Assembly (NCBI GenBank): GCA_016209605.1
Contig: JACQVS010000103.1
Coordinates: forward strand, 1 to 38,350
Source: Planctomycetota bacterium
GTDB taxonomy: Bacteria > Planctomycetota > UBA8108 > JACQVS01
DNA length: 38,350 bases
Reading direction: 5' to 3'
Positions 7,078 through 18,514 of this stretch are shown piece after piece (positions within the stretch are counted from its first letter, which is position 1; every line of letters starts with the position of its first letter). A program made the position numbers and the translations under genes. A model generated the notes under the pieces. That model was given only the letters and a program-made list of their open reading frames with translations, was not told the origin of the DNA and did not search any database.

Positions 7078-8276
7078 TCCGAGTCCTGCACCTGTTTTCC
7101 AACCACAAGGTGACCGGCCCGGCGGAGCTGGCCCTCGACACGGCGCGGGCGGTGGAGCGCTACTCCCGGGAGGAGGCTCCGGCTTCCCAGGAAGGGGGTG
7201 CCGGGAGCCGGGAGCCGGTGGAGTGCCGGTTCCTCGCCGGCCGCCATCCCGCCGATCCGCCGTGGCTGGGCGATCTCGCCCGGGAGCGGGGGGCGCGCCT
7301 CGCCGAGTTGCCCGGCCTCGAGCTGCGCAAGCACTTCAATCCCTGGCGCTGGCTCCGCGACAGCCGGGCGCTGGCCGATTACCTGGATCGTGAAACCATC
7401 GATGCCCTCCACTGCCACATGCCCAACGACCATTTGACCGCGGCCCTGGCGGTCAAGCGGCTCAAAAAACGGATCCCCATCGTGCGGACGATCTACTCCG
7501 GCGATCCGGTTCCGAACACCTGGCGCGGCCGCTGGTGCTTGCGAAAACACTGCGACCGGACCGTTTGCTTCTCGCGGGCGGTGATCGAGTCGCTCTGCCA
7601 GGGCCCGCTGCGGCTGCCGCCGGAGAAGCTGGCGCGGCTCGATCCGCCCATCGACACCGAGCGCTTCGACCCGGCGCGGCGGCCCGCCCTCCCCGACTTC
7701 CGCGCGCGCCACGGCATCGCCCCCGGCGCCTTCGTTGCCGGCATTGTAGCCCGCATGCAGACCCACCGCCGCTTCGAGGTCTTCCTCGAGGCCATGCGCC
7801 GGGTGAGCGAGCAGCTCTCCGATTTCCGCTTCGTGATCATCGGCCGCGGCACCCATCAGGAGGAGGTGGCGCGCCAGCCGGTGCGCCGGTTGGGCCTCGA
7901 GCCGAAGGCGCTCTTCGCCGGCTACCTGACGGGTGACGACTACGTCGCGGCGCTCTTCGCCTTTGACTTGAAGGTTTTCCTGGTGCCGGGCTCCGACGGC
8001 ACCTGCCGCGCCGTCCGCGAGGCGCTCAGCGCTGGGGTGCCGGTGCTCGCCGCCCGCCGCGGCATGCTCCCCGAGCTGGTGCAGGCCGGATTGACCGGGG
8101 AGGTGGTCGATGACACCCCCTCCAACCTGGCGGGCGCCATCGTGGCGCTGGCGGCCGGCCGCGACCGATTGAAGGGGATGGCCGCCGCCGCCCGCCGGTG
8201 GGCCGTGGACCATTTCAGCTACCGCCGCTATGCTCAAGCGCTTCATGAAATCTACCGGTCCGCCCTCCATCGTTAA
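7074..8276 (+). CDS. Family 4 glycosyltransferase
   Basis: The start is ATG 7074, which overlaps the previous stop as ATGA, giving 400 residues (longer upstream reading is possible but antisense-like). The N-terminal Rossmann domain begins I-R-V-L-H-L-F-S-N-H-K-V-T-G-P-A-E. The C-terminal domain begins near I-A-P-G-A-F-V-A-G-I-V-A-R-M and contains F-V-I-I-G-R-G, then V-F-L-V-P-G-S-D-G-T-C-R-A-V-R-E-A-L-S-A-G-V-P-V. The last includes the E-x7-E-like nucleotide-sugar motif of GT4 enzymes, although the first Glu is replaced by Asp/Gly. The enzyme likely acts in the cytoplasm on the same lipid-linked or LPS-core glycan as its neighbours. Its end overlaps the next gene by 47 bases. Confidence 0.85.
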   Translation: MIRVLHLFSNHKVTGPAELALDTARAVERYSREEAPASQEGGAGSREPVECRFLAGRHPADPPWLGDLARERGARLAELPGLELRKHFNPWRWLRDSRALADYLDRETIDALHCHMPNDHLTAALAVKRLKKRIPIVRTIYSGDPVPNTWRGRWCLRKHCDRTVCFSRAVIESLCQGPLRLPPEKLARLDPPIDTERFDPARRPALPDFRARHGIAPGAFVAGIVARMQTHRRFEVFLEAMRRVSEQLSDFRFVIIGRGTHQEEVARQPVRRLGLEPKALFAGYLTGDDYVAALFAFDLKVFLVPGSDGTCRAVREALSAGVPVLAARRGMLPELVQAGLTGEVVDDTPSNLAGAIVALAAGRDRLKGMAAAARRWAVDHFSYRRYAQALHEIYRSALHR

Positions 8277-9090
8277 GCGAGCCGGCCTCTGCCGGAGCCT
8301 GCGCTTCTGGTGCAAGGATCTCGATTTTGACGGCCTGCTCGAGGCCGTCCGGGCCCACGAGCACGCTCTCGCCGCCGGGAAAGGCGTCCTCAAGAACGAG
8401 CACAAGACCGCCATCACCCGAGTCCGGGTTCGGGGCGTGAGCGCCGTGGTCAAGCACTACCGCTGGATGGGGCTGCGCTTCTTCCTGAAGGGGCTCTTCC
8501 GCGCCCATCCCGGCCGGCGCAGTTTTTTGAATGCCCGCACCCTGCTGGCCAGGAATGTGCCGGCGCCGGCGCCCTGGGGCCTGGTGGAGCGGAGCCTCCT
8601 CGGCCTCGCGGCCGAAAGCTGGCTCATCACCATGGATTTTCCCCAAGCGGTGGAGCTGGACCGCTACCTGCTGCGGAATTATAGCGGCTGGGACCGGCCG
8701 CGCCGCCGGCGCTTCCTGGCGGCCTTTGCCGGCGAGATTCGCCGCCTCCTCCAGAGCGGCATCCGCCACCGCGACTTCAAGACCTGCAATGTCCTGGTGC
8801 TGGAAGACCAGGACGCGTGGCGGTTTGGCTTCATCGATCTCGACGACGTGGAGGCGCTCCCGGAAAACGCGCCCATCGCTCGAGCGGACTGGGTGCAGGT
8901 CCTCTCGCACCTCAACCCCTCGACCCCCAAGCTGGTCTCCTGGGGCGACCGCCTCCGGTTCCTGAGCCATTTTCCGGAACTGGCGGCCTTCGACCGCCAG
9001 CCCCTCCTCGCCGAGGTGCAGGAGATCAGCCGCCGGCGCCGCCGCGCCTACTTCAGCGACGCGGGGCCGGTGGAGGAGGACTTCAAATGA
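8230..9090 (+). CDS. Lipopolysaccharide kinase (InaA/KdkA/WaaP-type)
   Basis: The 286-residue protein shows the protein-kinase-like core of LPS kinases. V-V-K-H-Y supplies the ATP-binding Lys75. H-R-D-F-K-T-C-N is the catalytic loop (Asp182, Asn187), and F-I-D-L-D-D-V is the metal-binding segment (Asp203). Such enzymes phosphorylate Kdo or heptose of the LPS inner core on the cytoplasmic side, which stabilises the outer membrane by cation bridging. The ATG at 8230 lies 47 bases inside the preceding gene in another frame; a second ATG at 8245 would shorten the overlap. It is the last gene of the operon. Unlike the fused kinase domain upstream, all key residues are present. Confidence 0.85.
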   Translation: MLKRFMKSTGPPSIVKRAGLCRSLRFWCKDLDFDGLLEAVRAHEHALAAGKGVLKNEHKTAITRVRVRGVSAVVKHYRWMGLRFFLKGLFRAHPGRRSFLNARTLLARNVPAPAPWGLVERSLLGLAAESWLITMDFPQAVELDRYLLRNYSGWDRPRRRRFLAAFAGEIRRLLQSGIRHRDFKTCNVLVLEDQDAWRFGFIDLDDVEALPENAPIARADWVQVLSHLNPSTPKLVSWGDRLRFLSHFPELAAFDRQPLLAEVQEISRRRRRAYFSDAGPVEEDFK

Positions 9091-9144
9091 TATTTCCTTT
9101 TCGCGCAAATTCGCTATAACTATTGAAAAAATCGGAGGTATCCG

Positions 9145-10299
9145 TTGCTACTTGCTTTCAAGGATCTGCACGCTCGGGAAGAAAAAATCCTGGCTCCCTA
9201 CGGCATGCGCAGCCGGAACAGCCTGGGGCGGCGCTTCGCCGAGCCGGAGTCGCGCTACCGCGCCCCGTTCCAGCGGGACCGCGACCGCATCATCCACTCC
9301 ACCGCTTTCCGGCGCCTGGAGTACAAGACCCAGGTGTTCGTCAACCACGAAGGGGACCATTACCGCACGCGCTTGACCCACACCCTGGAGGTGGCGCAGA
9401 TCTCGCGCTCCATCGCCCGGGTCCTGGGCTTGAACGAGGACCTGGTGGAGTCCATAGCCCTGGCCCACGACCTTGGCCATCCCCCCTTCGGGCATGCCGG
9501 CGAGGAGTCCCTCAATGTGCAGATGAAGGAACAGGGCGGCTTCAATCACAACCACCAGAGCCTGCGGGTGGTCGACTTCCTCGAGCAGCGCTACCCCGAG
9601 TTCAACGGCTTGAACCTCTCCTGGGAGATTCGCGAGTCGATCATCAAGCACGGCAAGGCTGGCCCGGAGGGGGTGCCGGAGGAGTTCCATCCGGAGTGGC
9701 GCCCGCTCCTCGAGGCGCAGCTCGCCGACCTCGCCGACTCGCTCGCTTACGACTGCCACGACATCGACGACGGCCTGCGCTCCGGCTTCATCACCTTCGA
9801 AGACCTGCTCGAGGTGCAGCTCTGGCGCGAAGCCGAGGCGGAGCTGGTGGGCAGCCACAGCGGACTCGATCGCAAGGTGTTCATCGCTCGAATGGTGTCG
9901 CACCTGATCGATGAGCAGGTCCGGGACCTGATCGAGACCACGCACCGCCGCCTGGAGGACCTCGGCATCGATGCGGTGGGCAAGGTGCGCCAGCACCCCG
10001 GCATCCTGGCCGGTTTCTCCCCGGCGATGGAGAAGAAGGCGCGCGAGCTGGAGGCCTTCCTCATGGACCGGCTTTACCTTTACTACCGCACCATGAAGAT
10101 GGCGGAGAAGGCGAAGCGCTTCATAGCCGACATTTTCGAGGAGTACCGCCGCAAGCCCGAGCAGCTGCCGCCCGACTTCTTGAAGCGCATGCACGAGGAG
10201 GGGGCCAGCCGGACCATTTGCGACTACATCGCCGGCATGACCGACCGCTACTGCCAGGATGAATACAAACGCTTGTTCCACCCTTTTGAAAGGATGTGA
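9145..10299 (+). CDS. dgt: dGTP triphosphohydrolase-like HD-domain protein
   Basis: This 384-residue protein matches the short (type 2) dNTPase family that hydrolyses dGTP or other dNTPs to the nucleoside and triphosphate. The HD metal site is visible: R-L-T-H-T-L-E-V (His79), A-H-D-L-G-H-P-P-F-G-H (His108, Asp109) and a later S-L-A-Y-D-C-H-D-I-D-D-G (metal Asp). The N-terminal R-D-R-D-R-I-I-H-S-T-A-F-R-R-L-E-Y-K-T-Q-V is the family hallmark. The start is TTG at 9145, chosen because GGAGGT ends 5 bases before it and the protein aligns from M-L-L-A-F. The next gene begins 9 bases after its stop. Confidence 0.9.
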   Translation: MLLAFKDLHAREEKILAPYGMRSRNSLGRRFAEPESRYRAPFQRDRDRIIHSTAFRRLEYKTQVFVNHEGDHYRTRLTHTLEVAQISRSIARVLGLNEDLVESIALAHDLGHPPFGHAGEESLNVQMKEQGGFNHNHQSLRVVDFLEQRYPEFNGLNLSWEIRESIIKHGKAGPEGVPEEFHPEWRPLLEAQLADLADSLAYDCHDIDDGLRSGFITFEDLLEVQLWREAEAELVGSHSGLDRKVFIARMVSHLIDEQVRDLIETTHRRLEDLGIDAVGKVRQHPGILAGFSPAMEKKARELEAFLMDRLYLYYRTMKMAEKAKRFIADIFEEYRRKPEQLPPDFLKRMHEEGASRTICDYIAGMTDRYCQDEYKRLFHPFERM

Positions 10300-10308
10300 A
10301 AGGACGCC

Positions 10309-11592
10309 ATGGTGGACGCAGAAAACCCTGTAACCCGACCTTCATCTTCCCCGGCGGCCCCCGCGGCTTCCCCGGCAGAGCGGCCGTCCCCGGCGGCGCC
10401 GGCTCCCTCGAGCCCGGCCGCCGCCGGCAAGGTGAGCCCGGAAGATCACCAGCGCGCCGAAGCGCTCCGGCAGAGTTCGTTCTATCAGCGCCCCCGCGCC
10501 GCCGAGATCCAGGACCGCATCACCCTGTATGTCATCCGCGGCCTCTTCTTCCTGATCGCCCCTGGAATCGGGCTTTACATCAACCGCCTTTACCCCGAGT
10601 CCAATCTTCTTCTCACCGTGACGGTGGCCTCCGGCATCGCCCTGGTGGTCATGCTGGGGGAGATCTTCTTCTCCAGGGCGTCGATCCACACCCTTTCGGC
10701 CATAGCCCTGGGGCTCATCATGGGCCTGGCGCTCTCCTTCCTCTTCCAGCCCATCGTCGAGCTGATTGCCAACGCCGTCTCCACCGACCAGATCACCCCC
10801 AAGGAGATCAAGCTGCTCCAGCTCATCGTCACGACCTTCTTCTGCTACCTGGGGATCACCGTCCTTCTCCAGAACAAGGAGAACTTCAAGTTCATCATCC
10901 CGTACGTCGAGTTCCGCAAGGAGATCAAAGGCCACACGCCGTTCATCATCGACACCAGCGCCATCATCGACGGCCGCATCGCCAAGCTGCTCGAGACCCG
11001 CATCATCGACCAGCGGCTGGTGATCCCCAAGTTCGTCCTCAACGAGCTGCAAGTGATAGCCGACTCGCAGGATCGCTCGCGGCGGGAGCGCGGCCGCCGC
11101 GGCATGGATATTCTCGAAGAGATCCGCCGGCAGCTCGGGGTGGAGATCCTGGAGCGCGACCTGCCGCCGGGGGCCGAGGTCGACCGCGAGCTGCTGGCGG
11201 TGGTCGATGAGCTGAAGGGGAAGCTCCTGACCTCGGATTTCAACCTGCAGAAGCGCGCCAGCCTGCAGGGCATTCCGGTGATCAACTTGAACGACCTGGC
11301 CACCGCCTTGAAGCCGGTCTTCGTTCCGGGCGAGCACGTGCGGGTGAAGCTGCTGCGGGAGGGGGACGAGCCCGAGCAGGCCATCGGCTTCCTCGATGAC
11401 GGCACCATGGTGGTGGTGGAGCGCTCCAGCCGCAAGGTGGGGCAGGAGGTGAGCGTGGAGGTCACCAGCGCCACCCAGACCAGCGCCGGCAAGATGATCT
11501 TCGGCCGGCTGGCGCACTCGTTCCGTCAACGGCCGCGCCGCGAGGGGGGCCGCGGTCCGGACCGGGGCGGAAGGGATGCCGGCGGCCAATGA
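10309..11592 (+). CDS. YacL-type PIN/TRAM-domain membrane protein
   Basis: The 427-residue product has a disordered Pro/Ala/Ser-rich head (about 10-45), then four predicted membrane helices (about 73-91, 99-120, 126-150, 168-188). A PIN nuclease-fold domain follows, opening F-I-I-D-T-S-A-I-I-D-G-R (Asp215, Asp221), with later acidic residues in L-T-S-D-F-N-L. A TRAM RNA-binding domain covers about 340-400, and the tail is Arg/Gly-rich. Homologues (Bacillus YacL) are membrane-tethered putative RNases and are often found beside ispD, as here. The final TGA overlaps the ispD ATG. The long Pro/Ala head is an addition to the usual architecture. Confidence 0.86.
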   Translation: MVDAENPVTRPSSSPAAPAASPAERPSPAAPAPSSPAAAGKVSPEDHQRAEALRQSSFYQRPRAAEIQDRITLYVIRGLFFLIAPGIGLYINRLYPESNLLLTVTVASGIALVVMLGEIFFSRASIHTLSAIALGLIMGLALSFLFQPIVELIANAVSTDQITPKEIKLLQLIVTTFFCYLGITVLLQNKENFKFIIPYVEFRKEIKGHTPFIIDTSAIIDGRIAKLLETRIIDQRLVIPKFVLNELQVIADSQDRSRRERGRRGMDILEEIRRQLGVEILERDLPPGAEVDRELLAVVDELKGKLLTSDFNLQKRASLQGIPVINLNDLATALKPVFVPGEHVRVKLLREGDEPEQAIGFLDDGTMVVVERSSRKVGQEVSVEVTSATQTSAGKMIFGRLAHSFRQRPRREGGRGPDRGGRDAGGQ

Positions 11593-12329
11593 CCATGGAC
11601 TCCGCCTCGAAAGGACTCCATCGAGACGTCGGGGTGGTCATCGCCGCTGCCGGCTCCGGCTCGCGCTTCGGCGAGAAGAAGCAGTTCCTGCTGCTCGGGG
11701 GGAAGCCGCTCCTCCTCCACAGCCTGGAGACCTTCCTGCATGTGGCCGAGGTCGCCGAGATCGCCATCGTCGCGCCGGCCGAGGATGCCGGCCGGGTGGG
11801 CGAGCTGGCTCGGGTATGCCAGAGAGCGGGTGCCGTGGCCGGCGGCCCCTATCCCCGGGTGCGGGTGGTGGCCGGCGGCGCCCGCCGCCAGGACTCGGTG
11901 GAGCGCGGCCTCGAGGCCCTGGGGCCGGCCTGCCGCTGGGCGCTGGTCCACGATGCCGCCCGGCCGCTCATCCGCGTCGAGGAGGTCGAGCGGCTGATCG
12001 CCGTCCTGCGGCAGCGGGGGGCGGCGGTGATCGGCCACCCCGCCACGGACAGCGTCAAGGAGGAGAAGGATGGGCTGATCCTGCGCAACTTGCCGCGCCA
12101 GCGGGTATGGCTGGTGCAGACGCCGCAGGCGGCGGCGGTGGAGGCGCTCCGCCGCGCCGCGGCGGAGGCCAGGCGCCGCGGCGTGGAGGGGACCGATGAG
12201 GCATCGCTCCTCGAGCTGGCAGGGGTGCCGGTGGCGCTGGTGGAAGGGTCGCGGGACAACATCAAGGTCACCTACCCCGAGGATCTCGCCCTGGCGGAGT
12301 TCCTGCTGTCCCGAAGGGAACAGGGGTGA
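11589..12329 (+). CDS. ispD: 2-C-methyl-D-erythritol 4-phosphate cytidylyltransferase
   Basis: IspD makes CDP-methylerythritol from CTP and MEP, the third step of the non-mevalonate isoprenoid pathway. The 246-residue protein shows the CTP-binding loop A-A-A-G-S-G-S-R-F-G with Lys30/Lys31 (residues about 19-31), G-G-A-R-R-Q-D-S-V, V-H-D-A-A-R-P, and the closing D-N-I-K-V-T-Y-P-E-D-L. It is translationally coupled to the YacL-type gene by ATGA. ispF, the enzyme two steps later in the pathway, lies nearby beyond a porin gene. Confidence 0.93.
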   Translation: MTMDSASKGLHRDVGVVIAAAGSGSRFGEKKQFLLLGGKPLLLHSLETFLHVAEVAEIAIVAPAEDAGRVGELARVCQRAGAVAGGPYPRVRVVAGGARRQDSVERGLEALGPACRWALVHDAARPLIRVEEVERLIAVLRQRGAAVIGHPATDSVKEEKDGLILRNLPRQRVWLVQTPQAAAVEALRRAAAEARRRGVEGTDEASLLELAGVPVALVEGSRDNIKVTYPEDLALAEFLLSRREQG

Positions 12330-12362
12330 CTTTGATCACTCGAAAGACTCGTTAATAAGGCC

Positions 12363-12392
12363 TTGACACCCGAGCCTCCCCCTGAGTATTCT
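12363..12392 (+). promoter_or_regulatory. Promoter of the porin gene
   Basis: TTGACA, then 18 bases, then TATTCT. It lies after the ispD stop and about 70 bases before the porin start, which has its own GGAGG site. Confidence 0.62.
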
Positions 12393-12459
12393 GTCCCGGC
12401 ATAAGAGAGAGGATTTTGTCATACCAACCAACCTATTTTAAGAAAAGAAGGAGGGGAAT

Positions 12460-14133
12460 GTGCCTGCTCGCAACGTAAGCCGATGCAAGTTCCATTTCAT
12501 GGGCATCCTGGCCGGGGCCATCCTGCTAGCCGCGCTGCAGGGGGGAACGGCGTGGGCGCAGACCACGGTGGTCACGAAGAGGGCCAGCGTCACCTTCAGC
12601 GGCGAGCTGAAGCTCAATTTCGTCTACCGCAACGAGGGATTTTTCAATTCCCAGAAGGGGGAGGGGGAGCAGGACACTCCCGGCGTTCCCTCCAGCGGCG
12701 ACACCTTCATCATCGAGGATGGCTTCTCCAACGCCGACCAGGTTGGGGCGGCGAGCGGCAAGGCCATGGATCGCGACCGCGATGAGTTCTTCATCGACCC
12801 CAACCTTTCCCTTCGCTTTGACATCACGGTGCAGGACAACATCAAAGGGGTCATCGAGCTGCGCACCCCCTGGCGCAACGTCGATGCCGGCGGCAAGGAC
12901 GCCTCGCCCGGCTCGAGCGGCGGCCCCGACGGCGGCTTCTTCAAGGGCTTCAAGGACCGCACCCTGGAGTTGAAGCAAGCTTACGGCGAGGCCGATGACC
13001 CGATCTGGCAGGGGCTGGTCATCCGCATCGGCATCCAGGACTTTCGCAAGTCGCTGCGCGGCCCCGGCAAGGATGCGTACTTGATCGATGTCTCCGGCAG
13101 CGAGAATCCCTTCGACGGGGCGATCGTTCCCGCTGCTCTCGGTGATATCATCGACGACGGCACAGTCAACGCCTCCGGAAATGTCCGCGGCGGCGGTGTC
13201 CTGCGCACCTCGACCGGCTTCGCCGACAGCCTGGAGGCGGCCGGCGTCTACGTCGAGCAGTCTTTCGGCACGTCGACCGAGCGGCAGGTGCCTCTCCTCA
13301 GCTTCGATGGCTGGGCCTTCATCATCGACGAGCGCTTCAACGTCGCTCCGGGGCCCCGCGACGTCTACTTATGGGGCTTCTCGACCGACATCCACCTGGG
13401 CGGCGACGGCCAACTGGGCAAGATCTTCGGCACCGTCTTCGACCTCATGAACGGCGGCGAGGCCAACCTGTTCACCGCCGGCGGCGGCGTCGACCTCTAC
13501 CCGTTCCCCGCGAATGCGGATGGGGTGCGGTGGGTCGAGCTGTGGTCGGAAGCTTACGGCCAAGGGGGGGATTATGCCCGCAACGGCGCCGTCAACATCG
13601 CCGGCGCGCCCGTCAACCGCGACCTCGACCAGAAGTCGGCCTGGATGTTCGAGGGGGGCTTCCAGCTCAACTCTAACAAGCTCTTCGAGGTCAAGGACGC
13701 CAAGTTCCTGCCTTACCTCGAGGCCAGCTACGTCGAGGTCAGCGGCGACCACGACATGACCGACACCAACAACCAGAACTTCGTGTCGCTTGAAAACAAC
13801 AACCGCACCCTGGTTGTCGAGGACGGCTACTACGGTTTCGACATCGACACCAACTACCGCGGCCCCCGCATCGCCGGCGGCTTCCATTTTGGATCGGTCG
13901 ATTTTGAAATCCTCTACGCCTACCTGGAGTGGCAGGACAACGGCTCCGGCCGCATCTCGGGCGGCACCACCCACAGCCGAAAGATCGGCGACGAGTTGGA
14001 TTTCAGCCTGGTCTATCACGTCTCCACGGCGCTCGAGGTGGGCGGCCGCCTCGGCTTCCTGTGGGACTCGAGAGGCCTCGGCCAGGTCCATGACACCACC
14101 GTTGGCCTCATCCAGATGCTCTTCAAGTTCTGA
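12460..14133 (+). CDS. Outer-membrane porin-like beta-barrel protein
   Basis: The 557-residue product has a signal peptide (about 1-34, hydrophobic M-G-I-L-A-G-A-I-L-L-A-A-L then A-W-A-Q). The mature part is long, rich in Gly, Asp and aromatics, with amphipathic strands: F-S-G-E-L-K-L-N-F-V-Y-R, L-S-L-R-F-D-I-T-V, F-L-P-Y-L-E-A-S-Y-V-E-V, V-D-F-E-I-L-Y-A-Y-L. The C-terminus L-I-Q-M-L-F-K-F is a textbook BAM signal with a terminal Phe. I infer a channel or exporter of the alginate-export/porin superfamily. GTG 12460 is chosen because GGAGG lies 6 bases before it; an ATG at codon 14 would also leave a signal peptide. The gene is monocistronic, with its own promoter and terminator. Confidence 0.8.
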   Translation: MPARNVSRCKFHFMGILAGAILLAALQGGTAWAQTTVVTKRASVTFSGELKLNFVYRNEGFFNSQKGEGEQDTPGVPSSGDTFIIEDGFSNADQVGAASGKAMDRDRDEFFIDPNLSLRFDITVQDNIKGVIELRTPWRNVDAGGKDASPGSSGGPDGGFFKGFKDRTLELKQAYGEADDPIWQGLVIRIGIQDFRKSLRGPGKDAYLIDVSGSENPFDGAIVPAALGDIIDDGTVNASGNVRGGGVLRTSTGFADSLEAAGVYVEQSFGTSTERQVPLLSFDGWAFIIDERFNVAPGPRDVYLWGFSTDIHLGGDGQLGKIFGTVFDLMNGGEANLFTAGGGVDLYPFPANADGVRWVELWSEAYGQGGDYARNGAVNIAGAPVNRDLDQKSAWMFEGGFQLNSNKLFEVKDAKFLPYLEASYVEVSGDHDMTDTNNQNFVSLENNNRTLVVEDGYYGFDIDTNYRGPRIAGGFHFGSVDFEILYAYLEWQDNGSGRISGGTTHSRKIGDELDFSLVYHVSTALEVGGRLGFLWDSRGLGQVHDTTVGLIQMLFKF

Positions 14134-14184
14134 AGCGGGAGTAAATTGCCAGTCTCCGCACGAACCGGGCCGGGCCATGCCATG

Positions 14185-14205
14185 GCGGCCGGGGCGGCCG
14201 CTTTT
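14185..14205 (+). terminator. Rho-independent terminator after the porin gene
   Basis: Arms GCGGCCG (14185-14191) and CGGCCGC (14195-14201) flank a GGG loop and are followed by TTTT. The T-run is short, so termination may be partial. Confidence 0.55.
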
Positions 14206-14255
14206 GGGGGCCTTCCCCCGTGGAAAGTGGCCCGGCGATGGCTTACAATTCCCGT

Positions 14256-14792
14256 ATGGACCCAGCGCCCGGACTGCTCCCCGATCTGAGGATCGGCTTC
14301 GGATACGACAACCACCGGCTGGTGGAGGGGCGCCCCTTGCTCCTGGGAGGGGTGCAGATCCCCGCGCCGGTGGGCGAGGAGGCCCACAGCGATGGCGATG
14401 TGCTCATCCACGCCATCGTCGATGCCCTGCTGGGAGCCGTTGGAGCGGGGGACATCGGTACCCACTTCTCCGACCGCGATCCCCGCTGGAAGGGCCAGGC
14501 CAGCCGGCTCTTCCTGGAAGAGGCCGCCAAGATGGTCAAGGGCCGGGGTTACCGGATCGTCAACATCGACAGCACCGTCATCTTGGAGAAAGTCCGCCTC
14601 GGGGAGTGGAAGGCGGCCATGGCCTCTTCCCTGGCGGCGATTCTGGCGCCGTGGTTCGACCTCTCGGCGGACCGGATCAGCATCAAGGCCAAGACCAACG
14701 AGCGCTGCGACGCGGTCGGCGAGGGGAAGGCGATCGTTGCTCAGGCGGCGGTCCTGCTGGCGAAAGACCGTTCAGGCGGGCCGGAAAAATGA
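14256..14792 (+). CDS. ispF: 2-C-methyl-D-erythritol 2,4-cyclodiphosphate synthase
   Basis: IspF cyclises CDP-ME 2-phosphate to MEcPP and releases CMP; it works as a trimer with zinc at subunit interfaces. Zinc ligands are visible in I-G-F-G-Y-D-N-H (Asp18, His20, counted from ATG 14256) and E-E-A-H-S-D-G-D-V-L-I-H (His52). Family blocks G-D-I-G-T-H-F-S-D and K-A-K-T-N-E-R follow. The protein has 178 residues from 14256; an in-frame ATG at 14238 and a GTG at 14220 are alternative starts, and none has a strong ribosome-binding site. The next gene, cysS, follows after 47 bases. Confidence 0.92.
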   Translation: MDPAPGLLPDLRIGFGYDNHRLVEGRPLLLGGVQIPAPVGEEAHSDGDVLIHAIVDALLGAVGAGDIGTHFSDRDPRWKGQASRLFLEEAAKMVKGRGYRIVNIDSTVILEKVRLGEWKAAMASSLAAILAPWFDLSADRISIKAKTNERCDAVGEGKAIVAQAAVLLAKDRSGGPEK

Positions 14793-14839
14793 CGAAATCC
14801 AGATGAGCTAGCTTTTTCTGGACCAACACGGACCAACCG

Positions 14840-16339
<1,500 letters not shown>

Positions 16340-16374
16340 TCCAGAGGTAAGCGGAGAGGCGCCGATAATTTTGC

Positions 16375-16402
16375 TTGCAAGGGAGACGGCGTCTAGTATA
16401 AT
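16375..16402 (+). promoter_or_regulatory. Promoter of the tRNA-tuf operon
   Basis: TTGCAA, 16 bases, then a perfect TATAAT, followed by a GC-containing discriminator (ccctcg) of the kind seen at stringently controlled stable-RNA promoters. It lies about 115 bases before the first tRNA. Confidence 0.7.
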
Positions 16403-16448
16403 CCCTCGTTTTCTTTGAATCGCCGTCTCTTGAAGGAGCCACAACCAG

Positions 16449-16496
16449 AGCGCGCGGAACGGCGGAACGGCAGACTGTGCCGCCGTTCCACGCGCT
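16449..16496 (+). repeat. Long leader hairpin upstream of the first tRNA
   Basis: Arms 16449-16465 and 16480-16496 are complementary over 17 bases with one mismatch, around a 14-base loop. The element is transcribed ahead of tRNA-Thr and could be a processing site or a pausing structure. No T-run follows. Confidence 0.6.
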
Positions 16497-16515
16497 GGCT
16501 GGAAGAAAAAGATAG

Positions 16516-16587
16516 GCTAGCGTAGCTCAAAGGTAGAGCTCCGGTTTTGTAAACCGGGGGTTATGGGTTCGATTCCCATCGCTAGCT
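16516..16587 (+). tRNA. tRNA-Thr (anticodon UGU)
   Basis: A full cloverleaf of 72 bases: acceptor GCTAGCG/CGCTAGC, D-arm GCTC/GAGC, anticodon stem CCGGT/ACCGG with loop TTTGTAA, T-arm ATGGG-TTCGATT-CCCAT. No encoded CCA. It is first in the series Thr-Tyr-Gly-Thr-tuf, the same order as thrU-tyrU-glyT-thrT-tufB of E. coli. Confidence 0.96.
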
Positions 16588-16680
16588 CAGGAATTTCAAT
16601 CCTTTAGAGAAATTTCCGCCTCCCTCCGGAGCTCATTTGAAGGTCCTTGGGGAGGGGGAAAAGTCAGCCATTTGGTGGCT

Positions 16681-16766
16681 GTGGACAGGTACCCAAGTGG
16701 CCAACGGGGACGGACTGTAAATCCGTTGCTTCAAGCTTCAGAGGTTCGAATCCTCTCCTGTCCACC
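16681..16766 (+). tRNA. tRNA-Tyr (anticodon GUA)
   Basis: Acceptor GTGGACA/TGTCCAC, anticodon stem ACGGA/TCCGT with loop CTGTAAA, the long class II variable arm, and a T-arm with GAGG-TTCGAAT-CCTC. No encoded CCA. Confidence 0.95.
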
Positions 16767-16829
16767 CTTTTTCTTCTGTGGCTCCTGAGCGGATTCTCGC
16801 TGGTGGATTTATATCAAGATCGGTTTGGC

Positions 16830-16901
16830 GCGGGCGTAGCTCAGAGGTAGAGCTCCAGCCTTCCAAGCTGGTTGTCGTGGGTTCGAATCCCATCGCCCGC
16901 T
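16830..16901 (+). tRNA. tRNA-Gly (anticodon UCC)
   Basis: Acceptor GCGGGCG/CGCCCGC, anticodon stem CCAGC/GCTGG with loop CTTCCAA, and T-arm GTGGG-TTCGAAT-CCCAT. 72 bases with no encoded CCA. Confidence 0.96.
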
Positions 16902-16991
16902 CTCTGTTTTTTCTAGGGCGGATCGTCGGCTACATAGTTCTTGTATTTTTAGGGAATTAAGGTAAAAGTGGACTGTTTATTAGAGCGCCGA

Positions 16992-17138
16992 ACAAAATGA
17001 GTTTGGAGGCGAATTGCGAGCGCCGGCGGCCGGATGCAAGGAGCGAGGCCGGAGGCGATACGGGACGGAGTATCGCCGAGGCCGAGCGACACCGCAGGCG
17101 GCCAGCCGCCGCCGCAAGGCGCCCTGAAGGCATTTTGT
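16992..17138. repeat. Structured, GC-rich nested inverted repeat between tRNA genes
   Basis: Outer arms acaaaatg (16992-16999) and cattttgt (17131-17138) enclose a GC-rich segment. At its centre is the perfect hairpin ggcgatac/gtatcgcc (17054-17061 and 17070-17077) with flanking ggcc pairs. No gene is visible. It may be a mobile miniature repeat or a structured RNA element inside the operon transcript. Confidence 0.55.
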
Positions 17139-17152
17139 GAGACGATCTTAGA

Positions 17153-17225
<73 letters not shown>

Positions 17226-17314
17226 CCATTCTAAAAATACCCGTTAGGATGAGAGAAGCGTTTTAGTGGTTCAACTCAATCGTTGAGACGAGTCAGATAA
17301 GGAGAAGTCAACTC

Positions 17315-18514
<1,200 letters not shown>

